Assembly: GCA_021234155.1 (NCBI GenBank)
Contig: JAJEKV010000032.1
Location: 11,352,099 to 11,416,098, forward strand
From: Isoetes taiwanensis
Lineage: Eukaryota; Streptophyta; Lycopodiopsida; Isoetales; Isoetaceae
Length of the DNA: 64,000 nucleotides
Reading direction: 5' to 3'
Under the pieces are notes generated by a model. The model was not told where the DNA came from, did no database searches, and worked only from the letters and a program-made list of their open reading frames with translations. Both the position numbers and the translations under genes were made by a program. This document shows, piece by piece, positions 11,100-21,239 of the stretch (position 1 is the stretch's first letter; the number at the start of each line of letters is the position of its first letter).

Positions 11100-11604
11100 A
11101 AGAAGGTATAAGGAGAATTATTGTGATACCACGTGTCACAAAGAAGATCGTTTTAAGTAGTGCTAGGAAATAATAATAAAGACAATACAAGAGAATGGAA
11201 GAAAAGATCTCTATTATTAAGTCAAAGTAGCAGTTACATTGGAGATATATCTTTAACAAAAACTTAGGGTCATACAGTACAAAAGTAGTGATTATACACA
11301 TATTTAGCCATAAGGCTGTACATTAGACAACTTTTAGTCACACATACTTAGCCATAGAAGAAAAACTAAAGAGATTAGGACTAGGGCTGCGCAAAAGGGT
11401 ACAGGATGGAGTAGCCGACGCTCTCCCGTACGGCCCTGACTACCTTGTAGCGAGCCATGCCTGGATGATAACGTACTGGTAGTCCAAGGTAGGACTAATG
11501 ATGAGCAAATTAAAAAGGTTCCTTAGCGCGTAAAAGATCTGCCATAAATGGTCATTGGCGTCGGCATAAGCTTCATGCTTCGTCATTTCCCAGTAATCCC
11601 AAGT
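11100..11604 (-). other. Element 1 non-coding interval between ORF-C and gag
   Basis: AT-rich sequence with no open frame carrying recognisable motifs. It could hold a subgenomic promoter or splice acceptor for gag, but nothing specific can be shown. Confidence 0.35.
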
Positions 11605-11862
11605 TCAACGAAGAGTTTGTTGTAAATGCTCAAAGGCACGCTCTCGGAGAATATTGACTATTTCCAAGCCTTTAGCTGAATCATAGGGCTCTCCTTCTTC
11701 CAAGGGTTCCCCTGCTTCGTAGTCATCATTCTGATCTGGATACTCCCCGTACCGTTGGCCATAATCTTGGTCGGGAGGTCCTTGATCGTCCCTTCGTATT
11801 TCGTTGGTTATTCGGTCCTCTATTTCTTCATCGTCTGTAAGACGGCAAGAATGAATATACAA
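11605..11862 (-). CDS. ORF-C, short acidic protein of element 1
   Basis: An 85-codon frame, strongly acidic (DDEEIEDRITNE, EAGEPLEEGEPYD), ending in a short amphipathic stretch (IVNILRERAFEHLQQ). A pyrimidine-rich CTTGCCGTCTTACAG lies just inside it on the minus strand, so it may be a spliced exon and not a free ORF. I do not recognise the family and cannot align it convincingly with element 2. Confidence 0.4.
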   Translation of the reverse strand: MYIHSCRLTDDEEIEDRITNEIRRDDQGPPDQDYGQRYGEYPDQNDDYEAGEPLEEGEPYDSAKGLEIVNILRERAFEHLQQTLR

Positions 11863-12111
11863 TATCGAACAATTTCTTATACTCTAAAAGAGACAAATAA
11901 GTATCATAGGGACACAATTTAATCGTAGCCAATGATACAATAATTATAAAGCGTAAGGAAATAGCACATATATTGTATGATGGCTAAAAAAAATGCCAAT
12001 ATAAAATTACAACTATACGCAATACAAAGATACGTAACTGTAACAAGAAAAATAGCTAAGAACTAGGTTCCTCCTCCTCGTCCATAGGCTGGAGAGGTGG
12101 CCGGTAGCGCA

Positions 12112-13398
12112 TCAAAGTGGTGCTGGGGCTTGCAGAGAGGGCGGCTCGAGCTGCTGCCTCTGGTGGCAAGCAAGTGGCCAAAGATGCCGCCACAAGGAGT
12201 CGCATATTAGCGCAGCCCGCCACGTCCCCCAAGCCAAATCCTGTCGGACCAAGGTGATAGTAGTGGCGTGATAATCAATCTTCTTATGGCCCGCCAAGGT
12301 GGATAACGCATGGAGCGCCCACCAAGATGCTTCAGAAGAAGGCCCCAAATTCTTGGAGAAGAACAAGACCTCACCTTGCCGGAAGGTTGAAAGGAAGAAT
12401 CGGGTCAAATGGTTGACCATTGCCCTAATTTGGGGATTCCTGGAGGTCTCTGCTTCTTTTTCCAAATTAACGGGGATCTTCTCCTGCTCTGCTTCTTCTT
12501 TGTCATCCCTAAGACTTACCTTGGTGTCCCAAAGGTCTTCCTCCTCCTGATCCGCCTCTCCCATAGTGATCTGCAATGGCCGATCTGCAGGAGGAGGCCT
12601 CACATGAGCTGCAAACTGCTCCTCTGGAGGCTGGGGTGTATCAGTCAATAAGAACTGCCGAAGAGACAAAAAGGTCTCAACGGGCTCTAGCTCTTCTGGC
12701 CGATATACCAGCAAGTCCTCGACTTGTGGCGGATGCACAACGGGTGTTGTAAAATCGAGGAAATCATCCTGGCAGTACTCGGCGAGATCATAGAGGACTT
12801 CTATCTTTCGGCGGCCCCGCATATCTGCAATGACGCGGTAAGCCCACATGATGTCCTCGAGAATCAGATGCTCTTGGTTGTTCAAGAGTACTGCAGGGAG
12901 GAGGCTTAGCCCTTCGAGCTTGAGGGCTTTATCTCGGCTTGCCGGTGCTTCGGTGGCTAGCTCCCTCCACCGTACAAAGTCCTGCTCGTCGACGACTTCA
13001 TCGTCTTCCGGGTCAGGAGGAACTGGTGTAGAAGAATGCTCGGCAGCTATCTGCTCATCTTCAATATACTGGTCCATGATAATGGCCAGTGCAAATCGGG
13101 CCTCAAAACAGACTTCCCGATCGCCCTTGATGACATTCCGGGCATGCTCATCACCTCCTAACATCTCGAGCAAAGTGTGGAAGTCGAGGTAGAGCTGTGA
13201 GTCGTCTTCATTGAAAACACAAGCAGGTACGATCTCCTCACAGTAGAACTATAGAAAGGCAGCGTAATCAGGGTGCGCCTGCATGTTGGAAATGAGATCC
13301 ACTTGCTGGAGCAGATGAGGATGAAGAACGTCAAAGGGAACCGCGGGGTCCCAGTGCTCTCCATCCAGGTACCACTGCTGTAGAGTCAGGTGAGCCAT
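12112..13398 (-). pseudogene. ORF-B, accessory protein shared by both LTR elements
   Basis: The natural ATG ends at 13398 (MAHLTLQQWYLDGEHWD). One TAG at 13249-13251 interrupts it, after which 353 more codons are open. The product is acidic (long D/E runs in the middle), with a hydrophobic, Trp-rich C-terminal part (HLTRFFLSTFRQGEVLFF; SWWALHALSTLAGHKK). Both ends have counterparts in element 2: WYNAASHI...PVDQAFSVFDHLFDL at its start, and YLPALSQGQMIVFHKEF...ALLIALSGFGQHSK near its end. Conservation between two diverged elements argues for a real function. I recognise no known domain. Confidence 0.75.
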
Positions 13399-13642
13399 GA
13401 GGAAGAAGGCGCAAGGGAGGAGAAGACAAACTCTAAAAACAAAAACGAAAATGAAACGCTAATGGCCCAAAAGTGACTTTATACTTTTCGGCACGCCTTC
13501 CTAGGTTAGAAAGAAATTTATTATTTACTTAATAATTTAGACTTAGGTACACACCACACTTTTATATTTACAGCTTCACAAAAAGAATATTTTACATAGA
13601 TAGATCCACAAAATTTTACAACAAAACAAGAAGGTCCCATAG

Positions 13643-14956
13643 TCACCGGAACTCCCCTCGGATCCTCCTTGCGAGCTGGATATCCTTGGGCATTATGGTA
13701 ACCCTCTTTGCATGGATGGCGCAGAGGTTGGCGTCGCTCAAGATCTCTATGAGGTAGGCCTCGGCAGCTTCCTGGAGTGCGAGTATGGCAAAGGCCTGAA
13801 ACCTCAGGTCGGTTTTGAATTCTTGGGCGATTTTACGGACAAGCCGCTGAAAAGGTAGCCGGCGTATCAATGGCTCAGTAGTCTTCTGATACTTACGTAT
13901 CTCGCGAAGAGCTACTGTGCCTGGTCGGAACCGATGGGGTTTCCTTGGCTTGACAGTTGCCCTAAGCAAGGGCACGGACTTCCCGCCGGTCGAGGGATGT
14001 TTCGCCCGCTGCACGATATGCTCCCGACGCTGAGCCGACGTGTTCTTTCCGATTTGGGTGTCCTTCTGCAGCCGGGTCTTGTAGTTGACGCCGCCCTTCG
14101 TTGGCTTCTTCAGCTTCCTTTTTCGGTTACCCCAGCGCTGCTCCTTCTCCGGAACATCATTCTGTGCTACCTCCTCGTGTGCCACATGTTGATCTTCTTG
14201 CTGGACAACAGTTTGATCTACATTTTGATCAATATTTTGATCCACATTTTGATCCCCGCCCTGCTGGTTTTGGGCATCCTCCTCTGCCTTACGGAGCCTC
14301 TCCCTCTCAGCATCCCGGGCTTCCTTGTCCAAGCGCACTTGTACTCGCCTGGCAATCTCCGTATGGTACCGGGCCGGGTGAGCTCGCATGTCCGCTTGCA
14401 CAAGGTCCATGCGATCTTGTGTGAAGGTAGGGGGAACATTTTCAAAAACAAAGCTATAAAGTTCTTCGTTCCAAAAGAAATTAGGAAGAGTGTAATGGTC
14501 TCTGTACATAAGCACATGGCCTTTACCCAGGTAATAGAAACGGGCAGCCCGCTCTTCTGGTAGGCCACTAGCTATTTGCTGAAGGTCTTCTACCCTAGCA
14601 AGGTGTTGAATCCGTTGGGCCTCCGTCAGGATAAGTTCTACGGGATCTTCCCCCTCGCTGGCTAGTGGATAAAACTTAACAAGGGCCCAAGCTTGATCAG
14701 GCTGCTCTACAAGGGTGTAGGGTTGGTCTGCAGCGTTTAGCTTCATGAGGAAGCGGTCGTTGAAGTGGAAGATCGGGTAGGGGATTCTACGGCCCTCAGT
14801 GAAATGAGTCACAAGTATATTTAGAACAGTGTCAATCATAGGGTTATCATCCAAGAGATAGTCTACTAGGACGCTAAACAGCTGGAAGACAGTCACCTTG
14901 TTTAGGTCCACGGTGAGCTTGAAGCGCGGCATCATGGCACTGGTGATGGATAACAA
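13643..14956 (-). CDS. ORF-A, retrotransposon protein with C-terminal histone H3 fold
   Basis: 437 uninterrupted codons, first ORF after the primer-binding site. Residues 1-200 are unrecognised; 203-230 form a charged helix ([20 protein letters not shown]); 235-248 repeat [10 protein letters not shown]; 277-288 are basic and NLS-like (NRKRKLKK). Residues 318-338 resemble a shortened H3 tail (HPSTGGK). Residues 339-437 align without a gap to H3 from Lys37 to the C-terminus: [75 protein letters not shown]. By my hand count about 82 of 99 positions equal canonical plant H3. Lys56, Lys79, Cys110, Lys115 and Lys122 equivalents are kept. Position 41 is Phe (H3.1-like) and position 90 Leu (H3.3-like). 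A nucleosomal or H4-pairing role is inferred from the fold. Confidence 0.93.
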   Translation of the reverse strand: MLSITSAMMPRFKLTVDLNKVTVFQLFSVLVDYLLDDNPMIDTVLNILVTHFTEGRRIPYPIFHFNDRFLMKLNAADQPYTLVEQPDQAWALVKFYPLASEGEDPVELILTEAQRIQHLARVEDLQQIASGLPEERAARFYYLGKGHVLMYRDHYTLPNFFWNEELYSFVFENVPPTFTQDRMDLVQADMRAHPARYHTEIARRVQVRLDKEARDAERERLRKAEEDAQNQQGGDQNVDQNIDQNVDQTVVQQEDQHVAHEEVAQNDVPEKEQRWGNRKRKLKKPTKGGVNYKTRLQKDTQIGKNTSAQRREHIVQRAKHPSTGGKSVPLLRATVKPRKPHRFRPGTVALREIRKYQKTTEPLIRRLPFQRLVRKIAQEFKTDLRFQAFAILALQEAAEAYLIEILSDANLCAIHAKRVTIMPKDIQLARRIRGEFR

Positions 14957-15618
14957 GAGAGAAGAAGTAGGGCGCTCAGGCTTGGATAGGTAGCGCTAGA
15001 GGGTAGGCGAAGGCGCTAGGGGTTTAGGGTGGTTGCAAGGTATCAGTGGAGGTCGGCTATGGCGGAAAAGGAGCTCAAGTCCGACAGCTATGGCGGAAGA
15101 AAGTCGTCCAAACTAACACACTTTTCAAAAAAAGTAACACAAATTTGAATTTAAACTTTTTTTTGAAAAAATGTTTTCAATTAAAAAAAAAAAAAAAAAA
15201 AAAAAAAACTGGACGCGTATTTTTATACGCGGGACCGTATGGGGCGCTGCTAGTGTTATACGGTCATAACTTTGCGAGAAAAACATTCAATCCGATAGCA
15301 GCGCCCCTTTGACTTTTTCGCCTTGCTGTCGCCATTTTGACCTCGGGTAACGTGTCCCCTAGGGTATTTGGGAGGTGTTCGATCCATTGGAATTATTTTT
15401 GCCTTCATCCGAGCTACCTACAAAAAGTTATAGCCCTTCCAAACTTGGGTCCTCCAGTCGCCCTAAACCTCTTAAAAACTTACAATCTACTACATCAACC
15501 TAGCACAAACCAAACATCAAAAGAGCTAAACAATCACACTAGCTTAAACTCCCACCTAACTACCGAACTAGCGAGTTAGGATTTGGTCAGTGCTATGATT
15601 TCGGACTACCAAAATCAC
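14957..15618 (-). other. Element 1 5' leader with homopolymer run
   Basis: Untranslated leader between primer-binding site and ORF-A. It contains a run of about 26 A's on the plus strand (about 15183-15208; poly-T in element sense), flanked by further A/T-rich sequence. No ORF with known motifs. Confidence 0.5.
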
Positions 15619-15631
15619 GGCTCTGATACCA
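15619..15631 (-). other. Primer-binding site of element 1 (initiator tRNA-Met type)
   Basis: On the minus strand, one base inside the 5' LTR, the sequence is TGGTATCAGAGCC. TGGTATCAGAGC is complementary to the 3' end of plant initiator tRNA-Met and is the standard primer site of plant LTR retrotransposons. Confidence 0.93.
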
Positions 15632-15632
15632 C

Positions 15633-17207
15633 TGTGACGCTCCCAGAACATATACGACACTCGAACGTATACATACGGGGACTTTCCCCTCCCATGGCAA
15701 CCAACTCGCCACGAGCAGGGCCTTCCGTCTAACTCGGGCCATCTATAGAAAGATGCTCGAGTGAAGGACACAGAGGGGTCATTCGGCCCACGCCTTCAAT
15801 GGGGCTCCTATGTCGCGGAAGCGTGAATACAAGGTTAGCATACAGCATAATCATATCATAAATACCACCATGAAGGAACTGATAACAATAGAGAAGATAC
15901 ATTTAATACTAGAGAAAACACCCCAAACCCATGGTTCTACCCCGGCTCAGACTCCAGTGAGGATCGACTGACGGCTAGGTCTCAAGAGATCAGCAGACCG
16001 AATCTTGGCATGGCGTTGGCTGACATAGAACATCGGCTAGGGTTGTCCACTCCATCCGCCCCTCCTGTGCACACTTTGCAGATGAGTCGAATCATGCTAT
16101 GGCATCACTATAGCCTTCCGGAGACGCAGACTCAAGGTGTCACCCTTCGAGCCTACTCCAGGTTTCATGAAGACCTGTCCGATGAGGCAGGTCGGGGAAG
16201 CGTCCCCTTCCAGGATCACAGCGGTTCCATGGGTGAGCTAGAGAATACGTGCCGCATCAGCGACTCCCGCATCCGTACCCGACTTACTCCCCTAAATCTA
16301 CACAAAGTACAGGGTGCCCCATACGGGTCACACCTCTGCACCCAGGGAGTGTCAGACCCATACCCGGCCCTCTACGTGACCGGCTATCAGGCCTAGCCCA
16401 CTGTAGGAGTCCCAGGAGCCTTGTATGTTCGTGCAAGACCCCACCCCCACTTCATCACTGCGTCCCTTCTCTGGTGCTAAGCAATTCCATAGCATCCACG
16501 ACTCGGTGGTCTCTTGTGCACAGGCCGCAATAATTGGGATTTAAAGGAGCTACTAGGAGCATACTAAGAGCATAAGGCCAGAGGTCTCTAACCCCCTCTA
16601 ATCCCTGCTTCACGGAAGGCTAACAGAGATACTTTCATAGATTCATCCATCCATTCATAACAAAACATCATCCATAATTGAAATGTAATCCTAAATATCA
16701 AAGAAGGGTCAATCCTAAGCAAGGACAACCAGAGAAGACTCAGAGAAGACTGACTGAAGCGCTAGCTCTAGAGATATCAAATTAGACTATCTACTAACCT
16801 GAGTTTCGACTGGATCCATTATCATGGGGTGCCTCCATCTTCCAAGAACTTGGGTGCTTAGCAAACTTGGGCGCTCAGCAAACTTGGCGCTCAGCAACTG
16901 CTCCTCCTGGTTTGAATTTGGGGCCAAATGGGGTAGTGATCCACTTTGATGGCCCAAGTTAGCATTCCCATGCTGGCCAATCGAATTTGGCCAGGTGGCA
17001 CCTTCCTACTTAATCAATTATCATAATTAAGTCAATTAGATATTATTTCCTTAATTATAGGTAATTATCCTTTAAGAATTAATTTAGCATAAATTAATTC
17101 CTTTTAGGTCAACCCCCTAGGTTAAAATACCCCATGGTGGCGTATCTCTACTGCGTAATGTGTCAGTATATTTATACGTATACCATATAAATACTTGGAA
17201 CGTCACA
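15633..17207 (-). repeat. LTR of element 1, 5' copy
   Basis: Right LTR, 1575 bases, partner of 4742-6331. It precedes the primer-binding site in element sense. It is followed by GGATT, the target duplication, then the second half of the LINE reverse transcriptase. Confidence 0.92.
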
Positions 17208-17212
17208 GGATT

Positions 17213-19640
17213 CATCACCTTGGTCCCAAAAGTTTCTAGACCTCTATCACTTGGGGAATGGCGTCCCATTGCACTAACAAATGTCTTATATAAGGTAATT
17301 ATGAAAGGCATCGCCAACCGTCTTAAGCCTATCCTAAACAGGGTTATTGGAAGGGAGCAATCAGCTTTTCTGCCAGGTAGATATATTTTGGACAACTATC
17401 TAGCGGCTAGAGAAGGAATGCATTGGTGCAGATCTACACGACAAAGTTGTGTACTTATTAAGATGGATTTTAGAAAGGCCTATGACTCCCTTAGGTGGGA
17501 TGGTCTGCGAGAAGTGATGAGCCATATGGGATTCAATAAACAGTTTATCGACATTTCAATGGGAATGAACAAATTTGCCTCTGCATCTGTCTTAGTTAAT
17601 GGCGAGCCTTCTGGTCTCTTTGATCTCAGGAAGGGTATTAGGCAGGGCTGCCCGCTTGCCCCATACCTTTTTTTAATTATGGCCAACCTTCTCACAAGGA
17701 TGGTTAATCTCAAAGTTCTGGAAGGGGGCATCAGTGGTCTGGCTATACCGAGTCAAGCAGAAAAACTCACAATCGTGCAATATGCGGATGACACCTTTAT
17801 GTTCCTCAGGTATGACGATGGTAGCTTTCATTCCTTTCGTGAGATATTGATTGCGTTTGAGGTTATATCAGGCATTGGGCTAAATGCCACCAAATGTACT
17901 GTTTTATGGGCCTTAAAGGGAGATATTGACCCTCGTGCTAATGGATTGGGCTTCCCAGTCGTGGCTGCAGGGGAAACAGTTAAGCTATTGGGTTTGCCCC
18001 TTTCTGTCTCAGATAATATGAAGGGTCTTTGAGCTCCTATTTTAGACAAACTTAGAAAAAAGGTTGGGTTATGGACTTCTAAAGGATTATCTGTAGCAGG
18101 GAGAGTAACAGTTGCTAATGCTGTTTTGGCCAGCTCTCACATATATTCCTCGTCAGTGATGGTAGCCCGGAAAGGAATATATAATCAAATACAGGTTATC
18201 ATTAGAAAGTTCATTTGGGGGGGTATGGCTAACGTTGCTTGGTCCGAGCTATGTAGAGATAAAAGGGATGGAGGGATAGGATGTAAGGACCGTTTCACGC
18301 AGGCTCAAGCTCTAGCGGCCAGATTTGTCTGGCGAGTTTTACAAGGGGTACATCTCCTGCTTTGGCATTTGTTAAGCACTGGTTTGATCTGTGCAAGATT
18401 CAAGGTAAACCATCTCTTCCTAAGGATGAACTAGGAGCCTCTTTTTGTAACTTTAAGGTGGCCCCTGGCACTTCCCCAGTCATGAGGCGTATTCTTCATG
18501 CTTGGAGGGAGGTGCAAACAGTGTGCTCCCCCTTGGCTATACCTCAAGAGGCTGGGAAAGCCAGTATATTCTGGAACATTCATGTATGGGAAGAGAATGG
18601 ACGTCCCTTGGCATTAGTTCATCCTCGCATCTTTAAGAAATGGCGAGACCATGGGATCTTAAAATTGCAGCATCTTTGGGAAAATGATAGATAGATCTCT
18701 TGGATGGAATTTAGACTCAAAGAGCAAAGAGCAGGGGAGGGAGATAGAAAGATACTACGAAAAATTCTAGATAATGTTAAGCTTCTCTCAGGGGCTACTG
18801 GTCCTGAGGAAAAGTGGTCCTGTGCAGGTAAGGAGACATACAATGTTGCAAGTATCTATCGGGCCCTTTGTGATGACTCTCCTCTTAAAGCAGAGGCTAG
18901 GCTTCAAGTGAATGGATCAGCGGCTAAGCTCCTCTTAGCAAACTCCTGGAAAACCTTATGCTCTAGGAGAATACAATTTTTTAGATGGGAGGCTCTCCAA
19001 GGAGGTCTCAACACTAAAGTGAAGCTGGTTCATAGAGGAATTGTGTCTACAGACCAATGTCCTCTTGGGTGCCAGGCTAGCGAATCTCTTTCACATCTCT
19101 TTTTCTGTCCAAAAATTATTGGTATTGGGTATGCCCTATTATGAGACTACATACACACCAACTTGGGTGGCCGAACGCTGTAATGTTCTTGGACATAGAT
19201 TGTATTGATGTTTCCCTGGTTCTCTGGATTATATGGAGACATCGGTGCAATGTCACTTTGGGGGGGAAATCCATCTCTATTGAGAAACTTAAGAGTCTTT
19301 TCAATAAGGAAGTTGCTTTAATGGCATTGTCCCACCATAGGAAGATGGGGATGAGTTACAATAAGGGATTGGACAGAATTGGTAAGATTGAAGGATTTTA
19401 TAACTACTTTAAGTGCCATTGGATGAGCTCTGAGGATCTAGACTTTCATGAAAGATCTAATGGTGGAACAATCTAAGTTTAGTGGAGAAAGCAATCTGAG
19501 TAACTGACCAGATGGGGTCTCTCTACCATTGTGTTGCTGTGGAAATAGGACTTCCCTTAGTACACACATCATTGATGCATAGAGAACCCGTATAATAGCC
19601 CTAATGCTTCCTATCTGTCCCACTGGGAACTCTCTGTATC
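17213..19640 (+). pseudogene. LINE ORF2, reverse transcriptase and zf-RVT (right segment)
   Basis: The translation opens with FITLVPK and WRPIALTNVLYKVI, then the RT fingers and palm: REQSAFLPGRYILDNYL, LIKMDFRKAYDSLRWD, GIRQGCPLAPYLF and the catalytic box as VQYADDTFMF. A TGA at 18030-18032 interrupts the frame after DNMKGL, which continues as GLWTSKGLSVAGRV. Frameshifts lie near 18360 and 18690. The C-terminal zf-RVT domain is readable at about 18830-19120 (RRIQFFRWEALQGGLNTK; CPLGCQASESLSHLFFC). The RT active-site Asp pair is intact, but the ORF is dead. Confidence 0.9.
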
Positions 19641-19678
19641 TTTATTATTATTATTAATAACAAAAAAACACACTCTTA

Positions 19679-19682
<4 letters not shown>

Positions 19683-19709
<27 letters not shown>

Positions 19710-19723
19710 CTTGCAGGAACAAA
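19683..19723 (+). repeat. LINE poly-A tail and right target-site duplication
   Basis: About 27 A's close the LINE, preceded by TTATTATTATTAATAAC-type sequence. AACTTGCAGGAACAAA (19708-19723) follows and repeats 4159-4174. Confidence 0.88.
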
Positions 19724-19930
19724 CAAGGTAACAGATGCTTACCTCTGCTCATGTAAAACAATGTATTAGCCATATCAATGTCACTCACCCTCAAATAACC
19801 TAGCTTTTGAATACATAAGCATCAACTATGCTCTGAGTAGCTGCAACATCCAAGGCAAAAATGCTATTAACAGGTTTGGAACCTCATAAGAGCGATCGGT
19901 CTACTCCAATATCACTGATTTTTGTTGAGG

Positions 19931-20275
19931 CACTTAAAAATAAAATTCCCCCTTAAACCCCCTTTGGTTTGGGTGCATATTCACACGGGGGATGACTCCG
20001 GGTATCGAGAGCTGTTGGATGAGCATATATGCCTTTTATTCCTCGATCTAGACCGTACATAGAGATCCTCGTTTGTTGGGTATGCCTGTACAAGTTTTGG
20101 TATACTGTATAACACAATTTGCGAAATACTATAAGATTTAAGATAATGTACTATATGGTGTTGATTTTGTACATGTATAACATGATTTTAGGGGCTCTCG
20201 CCACCCTACGTCACCCCTCGTGTGAATATGCACCCAAACCAAAGGGGGTTTAAGGGGGAATTTTATTTTTAAGTG
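19931..20275. mobile_element. MITE with about 60-base terminal inverted repeats
   Basis: The left end CACTTAAAAATAAAATTCCC and its continuation (CCCTTTGGTTTGGGTGCATA, TTCACACG) are repeated in inverse orientation at 20215-20275. The element is about 345 bases with no coding capacity. Ends beginning CACTT are compatible with the CACTA group but not proof. A target duplication is not clear (AGG against TGG). A second, one-ended copy lies at 51557-51625, and similarity there extends beyond the inverted repeat, so this may be part of a longer repeat. Confidence 0.7.
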
Positions 20276-21235
20276 TGGAATGCAATGGTTTGTATTAATT
20301 AATGTTAATGGTAGTTATGTGTTGGTAATTATACTAAAAAATTTTTTTGGCCCTTCGGGCCCTAACAAAGGAGGAAAACTTTAATGGCCTTAGGAATTGT
20401 GTAAAGATTGATGAAAAAAATAGAAAAGCATTTAATACAAACCAAACACTTGCATAATTTTCATCATATGATTATTATGTGAGAATCGATAGAGATATCA
20501 ACATATTTCCACAATTTATTGAACTTACATGGCATAGCAAATACTGTAGCATCATTATAAACATATTGAATATGCATGGCATAGCGAATACTCTAGCATC
20601 AAACATTCACCGTAGTATGAAATATCTGCACTCCCATAACAAGTATGCAAAGTAAACATTACCAACCAGTGGAATATGAAGCACGAAAAAGGCAAGCAAT
20701 GCAATAGGACATGCACGACATTTGTCTACGAATGCTTATGTATTTGGTAGCGTAAATCAGATTAATCGAAACAATGCATGCCAGACTGAAATACCAAACA
20801 AGATTGTTTAACACCCAAAAGAATAAATATTTCAAAATGTGGTATTCCTACTAGATCTCAGAAACATTATGTACCAGGTTCTACATTAAATAGCAAGATA
20901 AAGGAAAAAACGGGTAATAATGCTAGATATTAGAGAGTTGAAGGCCCTGATCTTGGCATGTTAAGAGGATTTCCTTCAGCATCAATCACGTACATTCATT
21001 TCCATGGATCGTGCGTGATAACATTGGCACGGGTTACGCACAACCCATTTTCTCAAAACAAATGTCTCACTTCTAATAACAAACCCATTCTATCTGAACA
21101 CACAATTGCACCCTCATGCCCTGAATATACCAAGGCAAGGGTTACAATTTTTAAACTGACAGAGGAATGAAAATGATATAAATGGAATCCTAGATACCTC
21201 AGAGATGCAGTGCTCTATTGCAGCTTCTAGGCATT
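20276..21235. other. Intergenic, no gene recognised
   Basis: AT-rich sequence. The first 120 bases (GCAATGGTTTGT... TTTTTTTGGCCC) recur behind the MITE end at 51625. A minus-strand stretch near 20940-20985 could encode YVIDAEGNPLNMPRSGP, which looks like a real protein segment, but I cannot place it in a family. Confidence 0.35.
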
Positions 21236-21239
21236 TTAT

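Larger units (their letters stand above)
4742..17207 (-). mobile_element. Ty3/gypsy LTR retrotransposon, element 1 (histone-H3-carrying, RT core deleted)
   Basis: A 12.47-kb element on the minus strand. LTRs are 4742-6331 and 15633-17207, both bounded TGTGACG...CGTCACA, with the 5-base target duplication GGATT at 4737-4741 and 17208-17212. Order in its own sense: 5' LTR, primer-binding site, ORF-A with histone H3 (14956-13643), ORF-B (13398-12112), short ORF-C (11862-11605), gag and protease (11099-9456), deleted RT with RNase H (about 9300-8495), integrase with chromodomain (8429-6803), polypurine tract, 3' LTR. Gag-pol has stops and frameshifts, but ORF-A is fully open. The LTRs differ by scattered substitutions and short indels, so it is not a fresh insertion. 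Confidence 0.93.
4175..19707 (+). mobile_element. L1-like LINE, internally deleted and split by LTR element 1
   Basis: This is a non-LTR retrotransposon bounded by a 14-16-base target duplication and ending in a run of about 27 A's (19683-19709). Its own sequence is 4175-4741 plus 17213-19707; the rest is the nested LTR element. It has an ORF1-like frame (4176-4553), then the linker just before the reverse transcriptase, then the RT and a zf-RVT zinc-binding domain. The apurinic endonuclease expected between ORF1 and RT is missing, so the copy arose from an internally deleted template or lost that part later. It cannot be autonomous. Confidence 0.85.

Noticed and set aside
9259-14563. Plus-strand ORFs across element 1 (for example 9259-9603, 9666-10022, 13934-14563)
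   Set aside because: They are antisense shadows of gag, protease and ORF-A with no motifs of their own.
13643-14956. Host histone H3 gene that happened to be overrun by the element, or a processed H3 pseudogene inserted into it
   Set aside because: The H3 part is in frame with a long upstream ORF, lies inside LTRs with a target duplication, and a decayed H3 fold sits at the same place in a second element.
13643-14956. Centromeric H3 (CENH3) capture
   Set aside because: Loop 1 has canonical length and the C-terminal helix region reads [14 protein letters not shown], as in ordinary H3.
4742-17207. Endogenous pararetrovirus
   Set aside because: True LTRs, primer and polypurine sites, target duplication and an integrase with chromodomain show a Ty3/gypsy retrotransposon.
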